Of a stretch of DNA of 15,943 nucleotides, positions 10,491 to 15,943 are shown one piece after another; position 1 is the first letter of the stretch; every line of letters begins with the position of its first letter. The stretch spans positions 1 through 15,943 of the forward strand of contig CALBXV010000427.1 of assembly GCA_937890045.1 (NCBI GenBank), read 5' to 3'. This DNA is from an uncultured archaeon. Lineage in GTDB: Archaea; Thermoproteota; Nitrososphaeria; Nitrososphaerales; CALBXV01. Position numbers and translations under genes: made by a program. The notes under the pieces are model-generated. The model had not been told where the DNA came from and did no database searches. It saw nothing but the letters and a program-made list of their open reading frames with translations.

Positions 10491-12292
10491 TGTTTGTCGA
10501 GTTAGCACTTAGGAGTCCTGCATCAAGAGGCTCCTTAGTGAATCTCGATGATCTAGAACAAGCAGTAACGGTACATGGGAAGAATATTCCTGTGTATCGT
10601 TCTGTATATTTATATGATAGGACAGGTTACGATTATGTGGAATTACATAAAAGTGTCAAAGGGTATACAGGTTGGAGAGGGATTGATTATCTTCCTATAG
10701 ATATAGATAAAGTTCATAACTCTAGTCCTATTGTATCAGGTAAGAAAACTGTTGCAAAGGCAAGAGAGGTAAATAAAAAATTATTAGAGTTAGGTCTAGA
10801 TGATACTTCATATTGTATATTTTTTAGTGGAACAGGATTTCATTTTATCATGCCTGGCTCACTATTCGGATTCGAAAATCATCAGGGAGCAGGGTTACCA
10901 TACATTGTAAAGAGAACAATGTCAAAGCTCTTACCTGAGGCAGATATGTCAATTTATTCAAGGTCTGCTTTATATAGATGTGCAGCTACTAAGAACTATA
11001 AAACACAACTTTATAAAACATATATCACAAGTGAAGAATTAGACACTCTAACCTATGCTAAGATTGCAGAGAAGAGTAGGAAATGGGACATCAATGATTT
11101 CCATACATTCCCATCAGAAGAGCAATCACATAAGTTTGAGAAGTATGTAACATTTGATTCACCCAGTGTAAAATCATTTTTTAATAAAAGTAATCACACA
11201 AATGTTGTACCATGTATTCAAGATATGTATAACAACCCACCAGCTGAAGGAAACCGGCACAATACTTTAATGAGGATCGTTTCTCACTTCAGAAGAAATG
11301 GGATTCCTATTAATGCAACAATAGCAGCTATGGAAGAATGGAATAAGGGTGGGGACAGAATCAAAGATTCTGAACTTCTTGTATCTATTAACGATGTATA
11401 CACAAAAGGTTATCAATATGGGTGCATGGATAGTATGATGATGACCTATTGTCAACCTCATTGTGTATATTTTAAAAGAAAGGATTATCTTATGGATATA
11501 TTGAATGTCAGTGATCTACAAGCAATGTTAGATACTAGATTGGAAAGAGATTTCTCAGGTGTAAGTATAGATTTATCAAAACTTTTTGGCTTAATAGGAA
11601 TAGAATCTGTTATATATCCGGGAGAACTAGTAACAATAGTAGGACCAACCGGTGTAAATAAAACAACTCTTGCTCAGAATATATCTTTAGCATATAATGC
11701 AGCTGAAGATAAAATAGAAGAAGAATTACAAATACCAACATTGTACTTATCATTAGAATTAGCACCATGGCTTATGCATAGAAGAAATCTTCAAATTGTT
11801 GCTGACGTAGATACAAATACTATATCAAAAGAGAATAAAAAGATATATGATCAATTTAAAAATCAAGTAGCTCATATAAAGATTCAAACTCTTAGTCCAA
11901 CTGTAGAGCAAATAAGAAAAAAGGTTCAAAAAATGTCACCTGCTTGCATAGTGATAGACTATATTGATTTAGTGGAACCACCAAGTCATGCAAGAGGTGA
12001 ATACGAATCAATCAGAAATATATCTCATGCTTTAAGTAATTTAGCAGTGAATTATGATCTAATCATTATCCAGCTAAGTCAAACTTCAAGACAATACTCC
12101 AGAAGTGGCGAATTAGACCTCTATGCCGGTAAAGGAAGTGGAGCAATAGAAAATGCCTCACGGAAACTAATGGTATTAGAAGGTGAATCAAAAACAAGAG
12201 AAAGGAGGCTGAAAATGGTTAAGAGTACAGATGGCGAACTATGGGATGTAAAACTGAACTTTAATGATTCATTCAGATTGAAAAGAATATGA
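10490..12292 (+). CDS. Primase-helicase fusion: AEP primase plus DnaB/Twinkle-like helicase (600 aa)
   Basis: The N-terminal part is an archaeo-eukaryotic-type primase: PIDIDK (Asp71, Asp73), the second motif SGTGFHF (His118), and PEADMSIYSRSALYRC (about 149-164, third acidic and Arg). A helical domain follows (NRHNTLMRIVSHFRRNG, about 255-271), then a Cys cluster at 312, 321 and 325. The C-terminal part is a RecA-like helicase with Walker A GPTGVNKT (385-392), Walker B ACIVIDYIDL (485-494, Asp490) and LSQTSR (529-534). It should unwind the replication fork and prime DNA synthesis. An unusual Asn390 replaces the usual Gly before the Walker Lys. An imperfect hairpin lies near the start. The gene overlaps the one before it (TAATG) and the one after it (ATGA). 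Confidence 0.87.
   Translation: MFVELALRSPASRGSLVNLDDLEQAVTVHGKNIPVYRSVYLYDRTGYDYVELHKSVKGYTGWRGIDYLPIDIDKVHNSSPIVSGKKTVAKAREVNKKLLELGLDDTSYCIFFSGTGFHFIMPGSLFGFENHQGAGLPYIVKRTMSKLLPEADMSIYSRSALYRCAATKNYKTQLYKTYITSEELDTLTYAKIAEKSRKWDINDFHTFPSEEQSHKFEKYVTFDSPSVKSFFNKSNHTNVVPCIQDMYNNPPAEGNRHNTLMRIVSHFRRNGIPINATIAAMEEWNKGGDRIKDSELLVSINDVYTKGYQYGCMDSMMMTYCQPHCVYFKRKDYLMDILNVSDLQAMLDTRLERDFSGVSIDLSKLFGLIGIESVIYPGELVTIVGPTGVNKTTLAQNISLAYNAAEDKIEEELQIPTLYLSLELAPWLMHRRNLQIVADVDTNTISKENKKIYDQFKNQVAHIKIQTLSPTVEQIRKKVQKMSPACIVIDYIDLVEPPSHARGEYESIRNISHALSNLAVNYDLIIIQLSQTSRQYSRSGELDLYAGKGSGAIENASRKLMVLEGESKTRERRLKMVKSTDGELWDVKLNFNDSFRLKRI
10506..10540 (+). promoter_or_regulatory. Imperfect hairpin near the 5' end of the primase-helicase gene
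   Basis: CACTTAGGAG (10506-10515) pairs with CTCCTTAGTG (10531-10540) at 9 of 10 positions, starting 16 bases after the start of the ATG. Confidence 0.4.
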
Positions 12293-12495
12293 ATCATCAG
12301 TACCTGCTAGATATCCATCTATTCAATATGGAAACCGAACCAAAAAGTGGTATAGATATTGTACTATTATCATTTATAAAATTCGGAATAGAAATAAGTC
12401 AAGGTGTTTATCCTAGCAAGTATGACACTATACTTTTTAATTTTGGTATATGGAAATTATACTTTGCATTTCAAATCATGCTAGATCGGAGGTAG
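12289..12495 (+). CDS. Hypothetical protein (68 aa)
   Basis: It starts by ATGA overlap with the primase-helicase stop and ends one base before the next gene. There is no good SD, so translation would be coupled. The sequence is aromatic-rich (FNFGIWKLYFAFQIM) with an amphipathic, strand-like pattern. It has no motif I recognise and no clear membrane segment. Confidence 0.5.
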   Translation: MNHQYLLDIHLFNMETEPKSGIDIVLLSFIKFGIEISQGVYPSKYDTILFNFGIWKLYFAFQIMLDRR

Positions 12496-12496
12496 A

Positions 12497-12796
12497 ATGA
12501 CCTATTACAATACAAATCATGAGCAGGGGAATGTGCTAGATAGAAGTAGAAGAAAAGCACGAAACCAAGAAGAGGTTATATTTGACCTATTTAATAAATT
12601 TCCTGATAAAGAGTTTACACCATTTGAAGTACAATTTAAACTTAATCTTATGTGCCCTATTACTAGTGTTAGAAGAGCAATGTCTAATCTTACTAAAGAA
12701 CATAAACTAGAAAAAAGTAGTAAACAAAAATTAGGTAAATACGGTAAGTTAAATCATACTTGGCATTTAGCTAGCTGGCTTAAAGCAGATTATTAA
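12497..12796 (+). CDS. Winged-helix-like DNA-binding protein (99 aa)
   Basis: SD GGAGGTAGA lies directly upstream. The protein reads as an N-terminal basic tail (SRRKARNQEE), a helix (EEVIFDLFNKF), a second helix (TPFEVQFKL), a recognition-type helix (ITSVRRAMSNLTKEHKL) and a beta-wing with polar turn (KYGKLNHTWHL). This order fits a winged helix-turn-helix of the kind used by small phage regulators. It may control the early or middle genes. No family name can be given; a turn-rich structural fold is the alternative. Confidence 0.6.
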   Translation: MTYYNTNHEQGNVLDRSRRKARNQEEVIFDLFNKFPDKEFTPFEVQFKLNLMCPITSVRRAMSNLTKEHKLEKSSKQKLGKYGKLNHTWHLASWLKADY

Positions 12797-12830
12797 AAGG
12801 AGGATATAGGTTTTTTGATGTTGTTCCCCT

Positions 12831-13280
12831 ATGTCTACAATGCAATATAATCAAGGAGACTTTAGAGAAAAGCTAGTTAATGTTCACGGTAGGCACTGGC
12901 ATAAAGCATGGCTTAGATTGTCACGTAAAGCATCTTCTTTGAAACAAGCTCTGAAAAAAAGGTCGGAAATGCATCAAGTACTTTTTGAAATAGAGCTTGT
13001 CGATATAAAGAAGATGTTTTACGAAGTCTACGGTGAAAAATGTAAGTACTGTGATAGAATATTAAGTGTTTCTACAATGGTATGCGACCATATAATTCCA
13101 TTATCTAAGAATGGAGAATCAACACCAAAGAATTTACAGATCATATGTAAACAGTGTAATACACGTAAGGGACCATTAAAAGAGAAAGACTTTTGCCTTA
13201 TATTGGATTGGGTAAAAGAACAGACAAAGGAAATCCAAGCTTATGTATTGAAAAAATTAGCCAAAGGAGGCAAATATTAA
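12831..13280 (+). CDS. HNH endonuclease (149 aa)
   Basis: The HNH module is clear: CKYC at the first zinc site, CDHIIPLSKNG with the catalytic DH pair, PKNLQIIC with the Asn, and CKQCNTRKG closing the second zinc site (about residues 71-114). It nicks or cuts DNA; the gene could be free-standing or mobile. The N-terminal 50 residues are basic and helical. The start is odd: the strong AAAGGAGG (12796-12803) lies 27 bases upstream, and an ATG at 12818 in another frame opens a ten-codon frame (MLFPYVYNAI) across this start. The next ATG (12840) is an alternative. It ends by TAATG overlap with the next gene. Confidence 0.85.
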   Translation: MSTMQYNQGDFREKLVNVHGRHWHKAWLRLSRKASSLKQALKKRSEMHQVLFEIELVDIKKMFYEVYGEKCKYCDRILSVSTMVCDHIIPLSKNGESTPKNLQIICKQCNTRKGPLKEKDFCLILDWVKEQTKEIQAYVLKKLAKGGKY

Positions 13281-13513
13281 TGAGAGAAATAAAGGAACCT
13301 TGTCCTAAATGTGGTAAAAATCTTATAGAAGCAGAAATTAAAAATGGCACCGACAATTCTTTACCTGCTGTAATGTGTGAAGAAGAATGTGGATTTGTAG
13401 ATAATTTAATTGAAGAGGGACAATATCTTTACACCCTACTTGGTTGGGATGTAGATGTAGACGAAAATGGTCCATTCATAGTAAACAAGGAGGCAACATG
13501 GCAAAAAAGATAA
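13280..13513 (+). CDS. Zinc-ribbon protein (77 aa)
   Basis: SD CAAAGGAGGCAAATATTA precedes the ATG at 13280, which overlaps the HNH stop. Cys8 and Cys11 (CPKC) and Cys33 and Cys37 (CEEEC) form a likely zinc ribbon in the first half; the second half is acidic (GWDVDVDENGPF). The last 16 bases overlap the next gene. This style of small zinc-ribbon protein is common beside phage nucleases and replication genes. No function can be assigned. Confidence 0.7.
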   Translation: MREIKEPCPKCGKNLIEAEIKNGTDNSLPAVMCEEECGFVDNLIEEGQYLYTLLGWDVDVDENGPFIVNKEATWQKR

Positions 13514-13713
13514 CATATGATCCACCATTATTAAATACAATAGCAGAAAATATTATTAATAATAAAAAACCTTTCATACAGAAATTACAAGAACAACTAA
13601 AAGATGCAGAACATATTATAAAAGCTATTATAATACGTAAGGACTATGTTATCCCCACATATGTCGCTAAGATGTCTGAGGAATATGGGGATAAATACGA
13701 ATTGGAGATATAG
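13498..13713 (+). CDS. Hypothetical small protein (71 aa)
   Basis: The ATG at 13498 follows AAGGAGGCAAC, so this start is preferred over the longer frame opening at 13444. The protein is basic at first (MAKKITYDPP), then helical with Ile/Leu/Lys repeats (FIQKLQEQLKDAEHIIKAIIIRKDY), perhaps a dimerising helix, with an acidic end. It is not recognised. It overlaps the zinc-ribbon gene by 16 bases and ends two bases before the next gene. Confidence 0.65.
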   Translation: MAKKITYDPPLLNTIAENIINNKKPFIQKLQEQLKDAEHIIKAIIIRKDYVIPTYVAKMSEEYGDKYELEI

Positions 13714-13715
13714 CT

Positions 13716-14117
13716 ATGAGCAGATTTGATCTAAAAGACGATATTAAAAAGGTAAGAGTCTCAGAAAAAGAACACAATCTCATGATAGAATTATTATATA
13801 ATGAAATACGAACACTAGTACAAGAATGCAATGACGCAACTATACCAGAAGAGAAAGACTTTTATGGTAAAGAAAAATCACTGGCTATATTACTACTGAG
13901 AAAAATACTACCTGATGAACCCGGTGGAGCTATGAATAGAGCTAAACGTATAATTGATAATTCAGAAAGCAGATTATTTTTAAATCTAATAGAAGATACA
14001 AAGAATCAAGTAAAACCATTTAATACCTTAGACAATGATCCTATAAATGATGCAATAAGAAAGGAAACAGACTCAAGAATAGGACAGGCAGGCTGTCGAG
14101 GAGGTGAATGTGATTAA
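13716..14117 (+). CDS. Hypothetical helical protein (133 aa)
   Basis: The start has GGAGATATAGCT upstream. The protein is helical and soluble (VSEKEHNLMIELLYNEIRT, KEKSLAILLLRKILP) and ends in a short Cys/Gly tail (GCRGGECD). No known motif is visible. The stop lies within the first codons of the next gene, whose SD is inside this coding end, so the two are coupled. Confidence 0.65.
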   Translation: MSRFDLKDDIKKVRVSEKEHNLMIELLYNEIRTLVQECNDATIPEEKDFYGKEKSLAILLLRKILPDEPGGAMNRAKRIIDNSESRLFLNLIEDTKNQVKPFNTLDNDPINDAIRKETDSRIGQAGCRGGECD

Positions 14118-14331
14118 AGAAAAGATATCTCGAACACCTAAAGTTGCTAAAAAAAGTTGTTCAAATTATACTAGAGATGATAAATGTGCAGGCTTTATGT
14201 TTCATTTTAATAAAGAATTAGGAGCGTTAGTAACATTTGTTGATCCAGCTTTTGCAGGTAAACCTTGTGTTATAGAGGATGGCTGTGACTTTTTTGAGGA
14301 TGTTGTTGTTCAAGGAATAACAGAGAGGTAA
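14110..14331 (+). CDS. Small four-cysteine protein (73 aa)
   Basis: The start is the GTG at 14110, five bases after GAGGAGG; a GTG at 14104 overlaps that SD. Four Cys (KSCSNYTRDDKC and GKPCVIEDGC) could bind zinc or a cluster, though the 7- and 5-residue gaps are not a standard ribbon. A hydrophobic strand region (LGALVTFVDPAF) lies between the two pairs. It is the last plus-strand gene before the terminator, and its stop lies in the terminator loop. Confidence 0.65.
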   Translation: MIKEKISRTPKVAKKSCSNYTRDDKCAGFMFHFNKELGALVTFVDPAFAGKPCVIEDGCDFFEDVVVQGITER

Positions 14332-14355
14332 AACTCTTTGTTATTCTTTTTTTTT
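14319..14355 (+). terminator. Intrinsic terminator closing the plus-strand genes
   Basis: AACAGAGAG (14319-14327) pairs with CTCTTTGTT (14334-14342), including one G-U that is valid only on the plus strand, with a six-base loop that contains most of the last stop codon. Nine T's follow at 14347-14355. It separates the plus-strand genes from the convergent late gene. Confidence 0.85.
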
Positions 14356-14382
14356 AAAAGGTATTATTATAGGAAGGGCTAA

Positions 14383-15943
14383 TTAGCCTCCCGGCTTTAA
14401 ACGCTCCTGCTCCTGCATAGCTTTAAAATATTTCCCAAACTGCATATAAGGTATACCGGTAGTTTTCTCTACTGTTCTCATCGGATTTTCTATAATCCCA
14501 CCGGGTCCTACGACATCTCTCATTAACCTACCAAATGGAAACATAGTCCATATATAATAGTCAGCTAACCTACTGTAATCGTCCGTTACCATGGCTTTAA
14601 ACATGGGAGGTAACAATCGCAAAGCAGGAGGAGTAATTATTTGCAAAGGTTGAAATGGATAAGGATAAGCACCAAAGAATGCACGTTCCCGCTCTTTATC
14701 ATCACCGAACATCAGGTCAGCTGTGTCTTGGAACCAGTTCCATGGTGCCGGTAAGGCATTCTCAAAGATAGAATACATGAATATATTACTTAGTCCTAAC
14801 ATAAACATATCAGCAATAGCTAATCGCTTAAATGCCTCAAACTGTTGCGTACCTTCTTTCCATCCATAAATATGAGCTTGCTCTACAATCTGCCTTCTAA
14901 ATCTAACAGAGTTCCATGCCCAGATTTGGAAACGTGTCATCACTTTCCCAAGTTGACTATTAGCAAAAGCAGGTCTATAAGGTGCACTATACAAGAACTG
15001 AGTAGCCTTAACGCCCTTCTTAGCCATCTCTACTAAGGTTTGGTTATCAAACTCAGGAGTAAGATTACCAAACTTTTCTCTTGCTTGGAGATAGTGAGCC
15101 ATGAATGCATCCCTTCTCAAAAACCTCTCCGGCACCCGCATAAACGATGCAGCCTTATTAAATGCACTCTCCGTGATTCCATGTTTCTGTGCAATCCGGT
15201 ATAAATTCCTATCCGGTAAGTTCGGGTCCTTCTTAATAGCACCTATTGCCTCACGAACAGCTTTTTGCATATTGGCACTTTTAATATTGGGATTCATATC
15301 AGCTTCAAAGATTAAGAACTCTTCTATTATGCCAAGACTTTTGACCCAATCGTTTACATCTTCCATGCTTTTCCAATTCTTATTCACATGGAGTCTCAAA
15401 TATTTTATACTCTTTGCATTCTTATAATGCTCCCAGCCGGTACTAATCAAAGTATGTACACTACCACCATAAAGGTTAGCAACGGTACTCTTGGGATGAG
15501 CAAGTAACGTAGCCAGCTGATACTTAGCTTCCATCTGCCCCAACTTTTTCAAGGTATTAAAGTCCACATCCTTCAAAGTTTTTAAATCTTCGTCTGTTAA
15601 AGAACCGGTAATTGGTATCCCAGCTAATTTTTGCACACCTTTTCTTAGTCCCAGCATTTCCCTAGCCTTATTAAGTCTGCGAGCTACCATATTATCAGCA
15701 AACCAAGCATAAGCAGTACCTTTTATATTCATCTGTGGATTATCTAGGACATACTTGGGTATATTAGTAGGATTCCCACCAGCCTGTTCATGATAGAGGT
15801 AAAGAAACTCAGACCACAAATCAGTTAGTTCTCTTCCTAGCCTTTTATTTGCAGAATTTTTATGATTCTTAAATTGATATATAGCATCCCTACCTGAGAC
15901 GTCTGCTATCTGCTGATGAAAAGTATTGATAACATTTTTTACA
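14383..15943 (-). CDS. Large late/virion-associated protein, N-terminus beyond the window (at least 519 aa)
   Basis: The frame stays open to the right edge (first full codon at 15940-15942), so the TTG at 15819 is not the real start. The protein is mostly helical and basic, with features of large phage polyvalent or virion-interior proteins: a hydrophobic stretch (about MFMLGLSNIFMYSIF), then an aromatic/Pro-rich part (GAYPYPFQPLQIITPPALRLLPP) and a C-terminal GIIENPMRTVEKTTGIPYMQ. I cannot assign an enzyme motif. It lies on the opposite strand to the early genes, like the endolysin, and is more GC-rich than they are, which fits a late gene. Possible roles include an ejection or internal virion protein. 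Confidence 0.7.
   Translation of the reverse strand, partial: VKNVINTFHQQIADVSGRDAIYQFKNHKNSANKRLGRELTDLWSEFLYLYHEQAGGNPTNIPKYVLDNPQMNIKGTAYAWFADNMVARRLNKAREMLGLRKGVQKLAGIPITGSLTDEDLKTLKDVDFNTLKKLGQMEAKYQLATLLAHPKSTVANLYGGSVHTLISTGWEHYKNAKSIKYLRLHVNKNWKSMEDVNDWVKSLGIIEEFLIFEADMNPNIKSANMQKAVREAIGAIKKDPNLPDRNLYRIAQKHGITESAFNKAASFMRVPERFLRRDAFMAHYLQAREKFGNLTPEFDNQTLVEMAKKGVKATQFLYSAPYRPAFANSQLGKVMTRFQIWAWNSVRFRRQIVEQAHIYGWKEGTQQFEAFKRLAIADMFMLGLSNIFMYSIFENALPAPWNWFQDTADLMFGDDKERERAFFGAYPYPFQPLQIITPPALRLLPPMFKAMVTDDYSRLADYYIWTMFPFGRLMRDVVGPGGIIENPMRTVEKTTGIPYMQFGKYFKAMQEQERLKPGG

Noticed and set aside
14845..15427. Plus-strand frames opposite the large late gene
   Set aside because: They are antisense shadows of a long continuous minus-strand protein.
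1..15943. CRISPR array or insertion sequence
   Set aside because: No regularly spaced repeats and no transposase or terminal inverted repeats were seen.

Overview
The window looks like part of a tailed dsDNA bacteriophage genome with low GC. The evidence is a GH108-type endolysin, a phage recombination and replication block (single-strand annealing protein, putative SSB, primase-helicase), an HNH nuclease, a large minus-strand late protein, and many tiny tightly packed genes that overlap by ATGA or TAATG. Shine-Dalgarno sites are strong (AAAGGAGG-type), so the host is likely a bacterium that relies on SD initiation. The host cannot be named from sequence alone.

Layout. (1) 1-834, minus strand: the N-terminal part of the endolysin gene and three small upstream genes, read from a promoter near 897-925. 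(2) About 835-1516: no convincing protein gene. It holds a minus promoter, a triple 7-bp repeat, a heavily folded RNA candidate (1063-1399) and a palindrome. (3) 1517-5023, plus strand: small orphan genes (membrane, zinc-finger, coiled-coil and basic proteins) separated by a series of long-stem RNA structures. (4) 5024-9191: an orphan gene and then the key operon, which encodes a ThiS/MoaD-like ubiquitin-like protein (Ubl), a 669-aa protein with an E2-like HPHINTSGQPC motif, a JAB/JAMM metalloprotease and a ThiF/E1-like activating enzyme. (5) 9194-12292: a small helical protein, a Rad52/Erf-like annealing protein, a putative SSB and an AEP primase-DnaB-type helicase fusion. (6) 12289-14331: small genes including a winged-helix-like protein, an HNH nuclease and Cys-rich proteins, closed by a clear intrinsic terminator (14319-14355). 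(7) 14383-15943, minus strand: the C-terminal part of a large late or virion-type protein that runs off the window.

How it fits together. Plus-strand early or middle genes lie between minus-strand late modules. The Ubl, E2, JAB and E1 genes form one continuous transcription unit with overlapping ends and lead straight into the DNA replication genes. This suggests that a complete ubiquitin-like conjugation and deconjugation pathway is expressed together with phage DNA replication. No RING-type E3 is apparent. What the Ubl is attached to cannot be read from the sequence.
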